DNA of 64,000 nucleotides from Inhella inkyongensis (GCF_005952805.1 NZ_CP040709.1:1178001-1242000); one strand, 5' to 3'. Shown: positions 54,650 through 61,274, counted from the stretch's first letter. Notes: a model not told the origin generated them from the letters alone. Program-made: numbers and translations.

Positions 54650-55215
54650 TGCAGCGGCCCTTTCACATCGGCGCGGGTGTTGTCATGCCAAGCCCTCAGC
54701 GCGTCGATGCGCTGTCGGCAGGCTTCGTACTGCTGCCCAACGTCGAGGGCCCAGCCGGCCAGGTCGCGGTCGCTGGCAGCGGTGGCAGTGGGGGCATCGG
54801 CTCCAGCAGCAGCCTGGGCGGGCGCGGGCACTCGGGCAACGCGAAGCCCTGGGGCACCGTCGAGCAAGCGCAAAGCGTCATCGCCCAAGCAAGGGCTGCC
54901 CCGCGTGAAATGAACCATCGCATCGCTGCGCTCCTTCGCCTGCTGGCGCTGTTGGTGTTCCAGGTGGCGCAACTCCGCGCTGAGCCGCTCGCCGTGTGCG
55001 TGCGCGGCGGCCAAGCGGCGCGCCTGCTCCACCGCCGCCAGGCGGGCCGCTTCCGCGTGCTCAGCGCGGGTCTGACTCAGTTCGCGCTGCAGGGCCTCAA
55101 TGCGGGGCGCCTGCTCGGCCAGGCCGGCGCGGTAGCCTTGGCCCCGGCCGCAGGAGCCGCCCATCAGCAAGCCGCCCAGCAGGGCAACCGCCACGGCAAT
55201 CAGCAGCGCCCTCAT
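54646..55215 (-). CDS. Rz-like i-spanin
   Basis: 189 residues: an N-terminal membrane helix (MRALLIAVAVALLGGLLMG) followed by a long helical coiled coil rich in Ala, Gln, Glu and Arg, the plan of inner-membrane spanins. A second gene (Rz1) is embedded in another frame. With the outer-membrane partner it fuses the membranes at the last step of lysis. ATGA overlaps with the transglycosylase and the DUF2730-like gene. Confidence 0.82.
   Translation of the reverse strand: MRALLIAVAVALLGGLLMGGSCGRGQGYRAGLAEQAPRIEALQRELSQTRAEHAEAARLAAVEQARRLAAAHAHGERLSAELRHLEHQQRQQAKERSDAMVHFTRGSPCLGDDALRLLDGAPGLRVARVPAPAQAAAGADAPTATAASDRDLAGWALDVGQQYEACRQRIDALRAWHDNTRADVKGPLQ
54696..54923 (-). CDS. Rz1-like o-spanin lipoprotein, embedded in Rz
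   Basis: 75 residues wholly inside Rz in a different frame. The signal sequence ends with lipobox L-C-A-C (ALAWAMTLCAC), and the mature part is short and proline-rich (ECPRPPRLLLEPMPPLPPLP), exactly the Rz1 design. Embedded Rz/Rz1 genes are established in lambda and many other phages. Confidence 0.82.
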   Translation of the reverse strand: MRWFISRGAALAWAMTLCACSTVPQGFALPECPRPPRLLLEPMPPLPPLPATATWPAGPSTLGSSTKPADSASTR

Positions 55216-55883
55216 AGCCCAGCCCCCCAGCTCGCGTAGCGCGGTTGCAGCACGTTCAAGATGCGGTGGGGGTAGCCCAGGTTTTCAGCGCAGTGCAGTG
55301 CTGCGCGCCGCGCCTGGCCGCACGCGGCGTCCACGGCCGCTGGGGTATCAGGGCGGCCGGCAGCCAGCGCCACGCGGCGTTCGGCCTGCCAGTGGCCCAA
55401 GCCCCCGTTGTAGGCCCGCAGCGCCACCCAAATGCGTTCGCGCGGTGCGTACTGCGGCGGCGCACGGTCGAACAACCAGCGGTCATAGCCGGCCAGTGCG
55501 CGCAGGGCCCAGGTGGGGTTTGCGGGTTGGCAGTCGAGCGCGCTCAGGCCATGCAGCTCACACCACCACTTCGCCGTGGCCGGCATGAACTGCGCCAAGC
55601 CTTGGGCGCCCACATGGCTCACAGCCTGAGGCCGCCAGCCACTCTCTTGATGCACCTGCGCGGCCAGGGCAGCTACTGGTGCGTCCAGCCCCCAGTGCAG
55701 ATGCGCCGCGCGGGTCAGTTCCGCGCGGTAGGGCGCGGCCGCTGCGGGCGTTTGGGCCAGCAAGGCCATGGGCCAGACCAGCAGCGCGGCCCAAGCCACC
55801 AACAGCACCAGCACCGCCAGGCGTTGCAAGCGTGCCGCGCGCACGGGGCGCCACCCCTCCGGGGCCTTCATGCGCCCAGCCAT
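55212..55883 (-). CDS. Phage endolysin, SLT-type lytic transglycosylase
   Basis: 223 residues from the ATG at 55883 overlapping the holin stop (TGATG). An N-terminal hydrophobic segment (about 22-44) acts as signal or signal-arrest-release anchor. The SLT domain has the catalytic Glu in AQVHQESGWRPQAVS, then GAQGLAQFMPATAKWW and RAYNGGLGHW. It cleaves peptidoglycan glycan strands. Confidence 0.9.
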   Translation of the reverse strand: MAGRMKAPEGWRPVRAARLQRLAVLVLLVAWAALLVWPMALLAQTPAAAAPYRAELTRAAHLHWGLDAPVAALAAQVHQESGWRPQAVSHVGAQGLAQFMPATAKWWCELHGLSALDCQPANPTWALRALAGYDRWLFDRAPPQYAPRERIWVALRAYNGGLGHWQAERRVALAAGRPDTPAAVDAACGQARRAALHCAENLGYPHRILNVLQPRYASWGAGL

Positions 55884-56254
55884 CACGCGCCCAACCCCAT
55901 GGCCACCATCGTGGCCGCCACGATCAGGGCGCGGCGCAGCATGCATGTGCCCGCCAGGCGCAGCTGATCAGGGTCGCGCAGCGTCTCCAAAAGCACCGGC
56001 ACTTCGCCTGCCCTTGCGGCCGGCGCAATCTCTTGCTCGCAAGGCAAAAAGTGGTCCGGCCGCGCATAGGGAAACAGGCTGCGGTCCAACCAGTAGCCCA
56101 CCACGCCCGCCAGGCTGACCAGGCTGAGCTTGTACAGGCTCACCGGCAGTTGCTGCGGTGCCAGCAGGGCCACAAGCAGCGCCAGAGCCAAGGTGATGAA
56201 CAGCCAACCGCTCAGGCGCGGCAGCACGGTAGGTGAAAGGGTTTTAGGTGCCAT
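55883..56254 (-). CDS. Putative phage holin
   Basis: 123 residues with two to three hydrophobic helices (about 15-32, 38-56 and near the C-terminus, ALIVAATMVAMGLGA), separated by a loop with LDRSLFPYARP. This is the family of putative two/three-helix holins of BcepMu-type phages. First gene of the late operon, beginning 118 bp from the double palindrome that ends at 56306. Confidence 0.8.
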   Translation of the reverse strand: MAPKTLSPTVLPRLSGWLFITLALALLVALLAPQQLPVSLYKLSLVSLAGVVGYWLDRSLFPYARPDHFLPCEQEIAPAARAGEVPVLLETLRDPDQLRLAGTCMLRRALIVAATMVAMGLGA

Positions 56255-56270
56255 GCAGCCACTTTGATGC

Positions 56271-56306
56271 GGGCGCGCGCGCGCGCCCGAGTAAAGCGCT
56301 TTACTC
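56271..56306. promoter_or_regulatory. Two adjoining perfect 18-bp palindromes in the divergent late/early region
   Basis: GGGCGCGCGCGCGCGCCC (56271-56288) abuts GAGTAAAGCGCTTTACTC (56289-56306); both are perfect. They lie between the holin operon (minus) and the gene at 56388 (plus). The second is a good candidate operator for a dimeric regulator such as a Mor/C-type late activator or the repressor; the alternating CG run could form Z-DNA. Function is inference. Confidence 0.55.
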
Positions 56307-56387
56307 GTTCACGGTGACGCATGCGCGCGAGCATGGCCACCTCACCGAACGGGCGTCAGCCCAACCCCAGCCTAGGAGCCACAAAGC

Positions 56388-56720
56388 ATGAACCTCATCA
56401 AACCCACCGTGGGCCGCAAGGTCTGGTACCGCCCGAGCTTGTACGACCTGGCCGGCCCCGTGCCCATGAGCATCTCGGGCTCTGTGGCGGCTGGCAACGC
56501 ACAACCCCTGGATGCCACCGTGCTGGCCGTGTGGGGCGACCGCTGCATCAATGTGCAAGTGCTGGACATCACCGGCAAGGCCTTCACCAAGATGTCGGTG
56601 ACGCTGAAGCAGGAGGGCGACACCATGCCGGTCGATTCCGAGGGCAAAGAAGTGCTCGGCTATTGCGAATGGATGCCCTACCAGCAGAGCGCGGCCAAGA
56701 AGGACGCCTGCGAGAGCTGA
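56388..56720 (+). CDS. Conserved small phage protein, unknown function
   Basis: 110 residues from the ATG at 56388 (GGAGCC upstream). MNLIKPTVGRKVWYRPS, AVWGDRCINVQVLD and YCEWMPYQ form a pattern I have seen in many phage hypothetical proteins, with an SH3-like beta-barrel feel. Its job is not known. It faces away from the late operon. Confidence 0.75.
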   Translation: MNLIKPTVGRKVWYRPSLYDLAGPVPMSISGSVAAGNAQPLDATVLAVWGDRCINVQVLDITGKAFTKMSVTLKQEGDTMPVDSEGKEVLGYCEWMPYQQSAAKKDACES

Positions 56721-56724
56721 CACG

Positions 56725-56949
56725 ATGCAACGCATGCATCGCCTGGTTGCAGCTGTCGGCTATGTGGTGCTGCTGCTGTGGCTGCTGGGCTGTGTGGGCG
56801 CGGGCGATTTCACGCTCCGGTTCACAGCCTGGCAGCCAGCGAAGCCTCCCGTGCCTTCCGTGGGCGAACAGGCAAAAAAAACCCCGGCAGTGCCGGGGTT
56901 CGAAGCCTTGATGCTGTCATCACACGCAAGGCCCTGCTCAGGGAGGTGA
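56725..56949 (+). CDS. Small membrane or lipoprotein-like ORF
   Basis: 74 residues starting MQRMHRLVAAVGYVVLLLWLLGCVG: one hydrophobic helix with a possible lipobox ending at Cys23. Both it and the gene at 57067 are preceded by CTGACACG. Against it, its 3' part contains a strong minus-strand terminator hairpin (56874-56898), so the coding status of that half is doubtful. Confidence 0.4.
   Translation: MQRMHRLVAAVGYVVLLLWLLGCVGAGDFTLRFTAWQPAKPPVPSVGEQAKKTPAVPGFEALMLSSHARPCSGR
56874..56898 (-). terminator. Intrinsic terminator for the repressor operon
   Basis: On the minus strand CCCCGGC-ACT-GCCGGGG is followed by eight T. Its direction fits transcripts coming from the repressor operon to the right. 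In the plus direction only two T follow, so it is unidirectional. Confidence 0.82.
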
Positions 56950-57066
56950 AGCAGGTGGCCGAAGCCAGCCCGCAGGGTAACAGAGGGCCCGGCTTGTTCG
57001 CCTTGTAGGGCACCGATGAAATCGGCCATCAGGCGGCGCGTAAGAGCGCCAGTGAGGACTGACACG

Positions 57067-57285
57067 ATGAAGCACCACATCCGCCCAAGGCTGAAGCGCA
57101 TGGCGCTCAAGGCCAGCCAGGCGCTCACCGCACTGGCTGGCGCGGCCCTGCTGGTGCCGGCCTTGGAGGGTCAGCGTGAGGCCCTGGCTTGGCTCATCGT
57201 CGGCCTCGGCCTGCTTCAGGCCGCCTGCGGTGACAGCGAAGCACAGCCAGCGAGCGACCCCACCCTGCCGGCCCTACGCGAATGA
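57067..57285 (+). CDS. Small phage membrane protein, unknown
   Basis: 72 residues from the ATG at 57067 (an ATG at 57016 is in frame). A basic N-terminus (RPRLKRMALKAS) and two closely spaced hydrophobic helices (ALTALAGAALLVPAL, LAWLIVGLGLLQAACG) suggest a hairpin membrane protein, holin-like in shape. No family recognised. Plus-strand, facing the minus-strand repressor operon. Confidence 0.5.
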   Translation: MKHHIRPRLKRMALKASQALTALAGAALLVPALEGQREALAWLIVGLGLLQAACGDSEAQPASDPTLPALRE

Positions 57286-57330
57286 CACCTGCGCTGATCC
57301 CCGGCGGGCTGCTTGCGGCCAGCGCCCACA

Positions 57331-57636
57331 TCAGTCTTCGCCGCCAGGGCGAAGCGGGCCCGGCGCAGGCCCTTCAACTCGCTGCCGGTCTGTTAGCGCG
57401 GCTGCAAAGCCCTGCCACAGCTGCGGCATCTGCAAGCGGGGCGGCAACTGCGTGGCCAGGCGGTCCAGCGCCTGCTCGTACTCCTCCAACACCCCCGCCA
57501 CCGCCGCAGGCTCCAGACGCAGAACCAAGCTGTGCAATAGCGCCTCGCAAGCCAGCAGGCGGTTCAGGATCTGCGTCTGTGAGTGCCCCAGTTCCCTGAT
57601 CGCGCGGTGCGTTGGGTCTTCGGGTTGATCGCTCAT
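57331..57636 (-). CDS. Small helical phage protein in the repressor operon
   Basis: 101 residues from the ATG at 57636 with GGAAAG upstream. MSDQPEDPTHRAIRELGHSQ, ILNRLLACEALLHSLVLRLE and EEYEQALDRLATQLPPRL are amphipathic helices; the protein looks like a small helical bundle. A plus-strand ORF over the same bases is Pro/Ala-biased and less protein-like. Fourth and last gene of the repressor operon. Confidence 0.6.
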   Translation of the reverse strand: MSDQPEDPTHRAIRELGHSQTQILNRLLACEALLHSLVLRLEPAAVAGVLEEYEQALDRLATQLPPRLQMPQLWQGFAAALTDRQRVEGPAPGPLRPGGED

Positions 57637-57686
57637 GCGTGGGCTTTCCAAGGCTCAGGGGTTCACGGTGAGCACAGCGTTGCCGA

Positions 57687-58172
57687 TCACGCTATGGGTC
57701 TCTGCCGAAGCGCCTGCAGGCGCTGTGAGCTCGCCGCTGCGGCTAGCGGTTCGATCTGGTTCACGATGCGGCGGTATTGATCTGCACGCGCCTGGTAGGC
57801 AGCCTGTTCGGCGCTGCGCTTGGCGCGCTTGCAGATCAGCACGCCGGCCTCCAGCACCCGGCTGACAAAGCCCGCACGCTGGCGCTGCCGCACGGTAGCG
57901 GGCTGGTGCCCGAACATCCCTTGCGCCCAGGCATGGCTGTTGGCCACCAGCCATTCAATCTCCTGCAGGGCCTCCTCGAATTGGCCCGCCTGCTGCAGAT
58001 ACTTGGCCAGCTTGTCGTCGGCCCAGCCCTCGCCCAGCAGCGCCTTGCGCCGCCGCAGCGCTGCAATGGCCCCGGCCCAGTCGCCCGCGCGTTTCAGCGC
58101 CGTGGCTTGGCGGTCGAGCTGGTACTCCTCGGCGTCCATCACGGCCGCCAGCGCTTCGCTGCGCGTAATCAC
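57687..58172 (-). CDS. TPR-like helical protein in the repressor operon
   Basis: 161 residues from a GTG at 58172 overlapping the upstream TGA (GTGA); an ATG at 58139 is possible. LKRAGDWAGAIAALRRRKALL and LAKYLQQAGQFEEALQEIEWLV look like two TPR/helical hairpins, followed by a long basic helix region. No catalytic motif. Tight coupling to the motif-bearing membrane protein suggests a partner or adaptor role. Confidence 0.65.
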   Translation of the reverse strand: MITRSEALAAVMDAEEYQLDRQATALKRAGDWAGAIAALRRRKALLGEGWADDKLAKYLQQAGQFEEALQEIEWLVANSHAWAQGMFGHQPATVRQRQRAGFVSRVLEAGVLICKRAKRSAEQAAYQARADQYRRIVNQIEPLAAAASSQRLQALRQRPIA

Positions 58173-58627
58173 CACCGCCCCGCGCGGGAAAGGGCCACGG
58201 CGCGCTCCAGGTACTGAACCTCCGCCTCCCAATCTGCGATCACGTGGCGCATGCGCCGGCGCACCAGATCCAGCCAAGTGGCCGACCCCAACACGCCAAG
58301 GGCCCAGACCGCCAAGGCCGGCACCGGCATGGGCAAAGCCTCACCTGAGAACAACGGTCGGCGAGTCAGGCCCAGGACGAAGAGCCCGGCACCCAGAGTC
58401 GTCCATCCCAGCAGCAGCAAACAGGGCGCATTCACATAGAAGCCCAGCCGAGCACGCCAGCTCTCAGCTTGCGCCTGGCGCAGTTGGGCTTCCAGCTCAC
58501 ACAGGGACGGGCGCTCGGGCTCTGCCAGCGGCTCCGCACAGTTGACATCACGCCCGGCCACGTGACCAAACACCGGCGCATGGATATTGATCGTGGTGTG
58601 GTGCGGCCCTTCTTCTGAATCGCTCAC
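58169..58627 (-). CDS. Two-helix membrane protein with an N-terminal motif shared with the repressor
   Basis: 152 residues from a GTG at 58627 overlapping the repressor TGA (GTGA). Residues 11-29 read TTINIHAPVFGHVAGRDVN, nearly the same as the repressor C-terminus. A coiled-coil stretch (about 36-60) leads to membrane helices at about 66-87 and 101-118, then a charged helical tail (120-146). Topology predicts both ends in the cytoplasm, where the motif could meet the repressor. The arrangement recalls amyloid-signalling effectors in which an N-terminal or C-terminal motif nucleates on a partner; its activity is unknown. Confidence 0.72.
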   Translation of the reverse strand: MSDSEEGPHHTTINIHAPVFGHVAGRDVNCAEPLAEPERPSLCELEAQLRQAQAESWRARLGFYVNAPCLLLLGWTTLGAGLFVLGLTRRPLFSGEALPMPVPALAVWALGVLGSATWLDLVRRRMRHVIADWEAEVQYLERAVALSRAGRW

Positions 58628-59121
58628 TTCTTTCTTCCCCCTGGGGTCTCGCCCCTGTTGTTGATATTTCGCCCGGCCACGCCGCCGTAGACCGGGGCGT
58701 TCACATTGACATTGGCGCCGCCGCCCACTTGCACGGTGTGCGCGCCGCTGTTACTCATGCCGCCTGCACCGGCAGGGCTACCGGCCCCTAAGCCTGCAGC
58801 GAACAACGCCGCCGTCTGGATGAGGTTCTGCCGGGCCTGCGCGTTGCAGCGGCGATAGCTGTCGAGCAGCACCTGCTCGGCAGCGTCGAGCTTGGCGCCG
58901 GCAGGGTCGCGCGATCCGGTCAGCAGGTAGTTCACATCTGCGCCGAACTCTGTCACGAGTTTCAACAGCGACGAGCCATCTGGCAGGCGCTTGTCCGCCT
59001 CCCAACCAGCTACCGATTTGCGATCAACCCCAAGCCGCTCGGCGAACTCCGTCTGGGGCATGTCGCCCCTCAAGTCACGGATCCGCATCCCTGCCGAAAA
59101 CAAACTCTCGTTAGGGTTCAT
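58624..59121 (-). CDS. XRE-family prophage repressor with a C-terminal beta/amyloid-like motif
   Basis: 165 residues from the ATG at 59121 with AAGGGA upstream. The HTH_XRE domain (about 11-66) includes MPQTEFAERLGVDRKSVAGWE and VNYLLTGS. A helical segment (78-112) may dimerise. A Gly/Ala linker leads to HTVQVGGG and NVNVNAPVYGGVAGRNINN (137-155). VQVG matches the core tetrad of RHIM-type amyloid motifs. There is no LexA/S24 peptidase domain, so RecA-stimulated self-cleavage is not available. It heads a four-gene minus operon and diverges from the transposition genes, the position of the Mu c repressor. Confidence 0.85.
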   Translation of the reverse strand: MNPNESLFSAGMRIRDLRGDMPQTEFAERLGVDRKSVAGWEADKRLPDGSSLLKLVTEFGADVNYLLTGSRDPAGAKLDAAEQVLLDSYRRCNAQARQNLIQTAALFAAGLGAGSPAGAGGMSNSGAHTVQVGGGANVNVNAPVYGGVAGRNINNRGETPGGRKK

Positions 59122-59123
59122 AA

Positions 59124-59153
59124 ATTCCCTTGCAAGTGGGAAATGAATTCCCC
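59124..59153. promoter_or_regulatory. Candidate repressor operator (ATTCCC half-sites)
   Basis: ATTCCC (59124-59129), GGGAA (59138-59142) and ATTCCCC (59147-59153) form an imperfect dyad plus a third half-site, three bases upstream of the repressor ATG. The first half-site contains the repressor's own ribosome binding site (AAGGGA on the minus strand), so binding would autoregulate. A weak minus promoter TTGGTT (59181-59176), 16 bp spacer, GATTAT (59159-59154) sits just beyond. Confidence 0.45.
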
Positions 59154-59236
59154 ATAATCACACCCAAGCCAGCCAAACCAAACCTAACCGCACCGCCCAG
59201 GCCAAAAAATGAACCGACTGTTTGCCCTCAGAAACC

Positions 59237-59473
59237 TCATTGCGTGGGCCCTGCTTCGGACCTTGTTTCCGCGAGCGCTCGCCCGAGCAGAAGGTGCAGC
59301 TGTGCTGCTGATTCGGGCGTCAGCTCCCACGTCACCGGCACCAGCTTTGGCCCCACCGGCCCCGCTTGAGCTCGCACTACTAGACCTTCACCCAGCAAGG
59401 TCCACGCCACGCCGTCAATCTGTTTCAGACAGCCTAGGGACGCGAGTAGTCCAAGTTCGCCAATCGCCTGCAT
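59237..59473 (-). CDS. Small phage protein in the control region
   Basis: 78 residues. DGVAWTLLGEGLVVRAQ, KLVPVTWELTPESAAQL and LHLLLGRALAETRSEA look protein-like, with beta strands then a helix. The ribosome binding site is poor. An overlapping plus ORF (59209-59493) is Pro/Ala-biased and less convincing. If real, it would be an extra minus-strand gene ahead of the repressor. Confidence 0.42.
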   Translation of the reverse strand: MQAIGELGLLASLGCLKQIDGVAWTLLGEGLVVRAQAGPVGPKLVPVTWELTPESAAQLHLLLGRALAETRSEAGPTQ

Positions 59474-59521
59474 CGACCCCCCCGGTTCGTTGAGTGTTCT
59501 TACACCTATTCACACCATTCT

Positions 59522-59785
59522 ATGAAGCAGCTTCGCACCCCGGCCCAAGCCCGCGCCTGGCTGGACTTTCAGGGCATCTCCATCGCCCAGTGGGCGCGTG
59601 AACACCAGGTGCATCACAGCCTGGTGCGCGAGATCCTGGCCGGCCGCAAGAAGTGCCTGCGCGGCATGAGCCACAACATCGCCGTGCTGCTGGGCATGAA
59701 GGCCGGCGTCATCACCACGCGGCCGGGCCGGGTGCGGCCGGCAGGCGCGCCGGGCGAAGCCGCTCAGCAAGGGGTCGCCGCATGA
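59522..59785 (+). CDS. Ner-like phage DNA-binding protein
   Basis: 87 residues from the ATG at 59522: MKQLRTPAQARAWLDFQGIS, IAQWAREHQVHHSLVREILAGRKK and CLRGMSHNIAVLLGMKAG. This is the helix-turn-helix type found as the first early gene of Mu-like phages, where Ner limits early and repressor transcription. An Arg/Pro/Ala-rich tail follows. GTGTTCTTACAC (59494-59505), an interrupted dyad, lies upstream. Confidence 0.8.
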   Translation: MKQLRTPAQARAWLDFQGISIAQWAREHQVHHSLVREILAGRKKCLRGMSHNIAVLLGMKAGVITTRPGRVRPAGAPGEAAQQGVAA

Positions 59786-59803
59786 AGCCGCCGATCCCCA
59801 CCG

Positions 59804-60082
59804 TCATTCCACTGGACCAATTCGACCCAGCTTGGCCCGCAACACCGATTCTTGGTGGCTCGTACGCAAGGCATCCAGCGCCTGCGCCAGCTCGTGCAGC
59901 GTGTTGCGAGCGGTGCGCAGACTGCCCGCATCGGCCTGCGGCGGCACCGACTCCCGCCACCGCCGCGTCAGCGTGAGGCCGTCCATGTCTGTCTCGCACT
60001 CCACCGCCCAGGCCAGGGTCAGCACGGCGCGGGCCAGGCCCTCTATGCGGCCGGCCAGTTCATCGAAGTCAGTTGCGTCCAT
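59804..60082 (-). CDS. Small helical phage protein on the opposite strand of the early region
   Basis: 92 residues from the ATG at 60082 with an excellent AGGGAGG eight bases upstream. DATDFDELAGRIEGLARAV, LTRRWRESVPPQADAGSLR and RNTLHELAQALDALRTSHQE are amphipathic helices. It fills a gap between two plus-strand genes, so minus transcription here would oppose early mRNA. Function unknown. Confidence 0.6.
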   Translation of the reverse strand: MDATDFDELAGRIEGLARAVLTLAWAVECETDMDGLTLTRRWRESVPPQADAGSLRTARNTLHELAQALDALRTSHQESVLRAKLGRIGPVE

Positions 60083-60205
60083 GGACAGCGCCTCCCTGTG
60101 TCGTTATTCGGAGCCTGCAATGTGCCACCCCGTTGGCGCTTGGACGCCTGGCACGGGCGGCCTTTGTTTGGATGCTGAGTGCAAGCACCTCGGAGGGCTC
60201 TTCCA

Positions 60206-60679
60206 ATGAGCGGACGCGCTTGGAAAACCTACCAACCCAGCACCCTGCGCGACGCGCTGCAGGCCTGCAAGGACTACGCGCTGCAAAAGCACCGCCTGAG
60301 CGTCGAGCGCCTTGCCGAGCGCATGGGGCTGGAGGACCACTGGGCCCTCTACAAGTGGATCGCCAACGGCCGCATGCCGCTGGTGAATGTGCCGGCCTAC
60401 GAGCACGCCTGCGGCTGCAACTTTGTCACCCGCTGGCTGGCCGCCACCAGCGGCAAGCTGCTGGTGGACATGCCCAAGGGCCTGGCGCCCCAGCCGGGCG
60501 ACCTGGTGGCGCTGAACACCAGCTGCGCCCAGGCGCTGCAACTGCTCACCGAGTTCTACGCCGCCAACGGCCAGGCCGACGCGGCCCCGGCCCTGGAGGC
60601 CCTGCGCACCCACCTGGAACAGGTGGCCTTTCACCACCGCAACGTGGCCGCCTACCGCGCGCCCGAACTGGAGTTCTGA
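60206..60679 (+). CDS. Phage early regulatory-type protein
   Basis: 157 residues from the ATG at 60206. YQPSTLRDALQACKDYALQK, LSVERLAERMGLEDHWALYKW and AYEHACGCNFVTRWLAATSG form an HTH-like N-domain followed by a helical C-domain (ALQLLTEFYAANGQ, EQVAFHHRNVAAY). It resembles a family of BcepMu-type early proteins with presumed DNA-binding function. TGATG overlap with the next gene. Confidence 0.72.
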   Translation: MSGRAWKTYQPSTLRDALQACKDYALQKHRLSVERLAERMGLEDHWALYKWIANGRMPLVNVPAYEHACGCNFVTRWLAATSGKLLVDMPKGLAPQPGDLVALNTSCAQALQLLTEFYAANGQADAAPALEALRTHLEQVAFHHRNVAAYRAPELEF

Positions 60680-60906
60680 TGAGCACCCCGATTCAAGTTA
60701 GAGCGGCCGACGTGCTGCGCGCGGTCATGGGCAGTGACGCTGCACCGCAGGATGTGCTGCTGCACGACGCCGAGCGCGTGATCGCCGCGACCCTTCAGGC
60801 CTTGGCGCTGGCTGCTCTGAGTCGCTCCGTGGCCGTGCATCTTGGTAACGGCCACGCACTGGTGATCACCGTGCAGCCATCGCGGCAGGCCGGGGGGCAT
60901 GCATGA
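60679..60906 (+). CDS. Small early phage protein, unknown
   Basis: 75 residues from the ATG at 60679 (TGATG overlap). MSTPIQVRAADVLRAVMGSD, DAERVIAATLQALALAALSR and VHLGNGHALVITVQPSRQ: two helices and a strand pair. Overlaps the next gene by 4 bp. No family recognised. Confidence 0.62.
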   Translation: MSTPIQVRAADVLRAVMGSDAAPQDVLLHDAERVIAATLQALALAALSRSVAVHLGNGHALVITVQPSRQAGGHA

Positions 60907-61274
60907 GCAACCCAGCCCGCCCCGAAACCACCACCGCCCTGAAACCCCTGCCCAGCCCCGTCAAGAAAACCTGCGACCTGTTTCGCCTGCTCTCAGGCCA
61001 TGAGTTGCTCGGTCTGACCCCGGGCGAGATCGCCAAGGGCTTGGCCGTATCGCCCAGCTGGGTGTCCATCAACCTGCCCGCTCTGGCTGCCGAGACCGGC
61101 TTTGTCGAGCAGGTGCCCGGTACCAACCGCTGGCGCCTGGGTGTGCCCTTGGTGCGCATTGCCGTCACGGTCAGCGTGCAGCTCAACCAAGCGCGCCGGC
61201 AACTGGATGAATTGCAGCAGCGCTATGGCGGCATGGCGGACATGGATGCCATCCGCGACCGCTACAGCCGCTGA
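60903..61274 (+). CDS. Winged-helix (IclR-like HTH) early phage protein
   Basis: 123 residues. TCDLFRLLSGHELLGLTPGE, IAKGLAVSPSWVSINLPALA and VPGTNRWRLGVPLVRI form a winged helix resembling the IclR N-terminal domain. A C-terminal helix LNQARRQLDELQQRYGG may dimerise. Likely a transcription regulator of the transposition operon; target unknown. Confidence 0.75.
   Translation: MSNPARPETTTALKPLPSPVKKTCDLFRLLSGHELLGLTPGEIAKGLAVSPSWVSINLPALAAETGFVEQVPGTNRWRLGVPLVRIAVTVSVQLNQARRQLDELQQRYGGMADMDAIRDRYSR

Noticed and set aside
57282..57599. Plus-strand 105-codon ORF coupled by ATGA to the 57067 gene
   Set aside because: Low-complexity Pro/Ala/Ser protein; the overlapping minus-strand ORF is helical, has a ribosome binding site and fits the repressor operon.
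59209..59493. Plus-strand 94-codon ORF in the control region
   Set aside because: Pro/Ala/Arg-biased with no ribosome binding site; the opposite frame is more protein-like, though both are uncertain.
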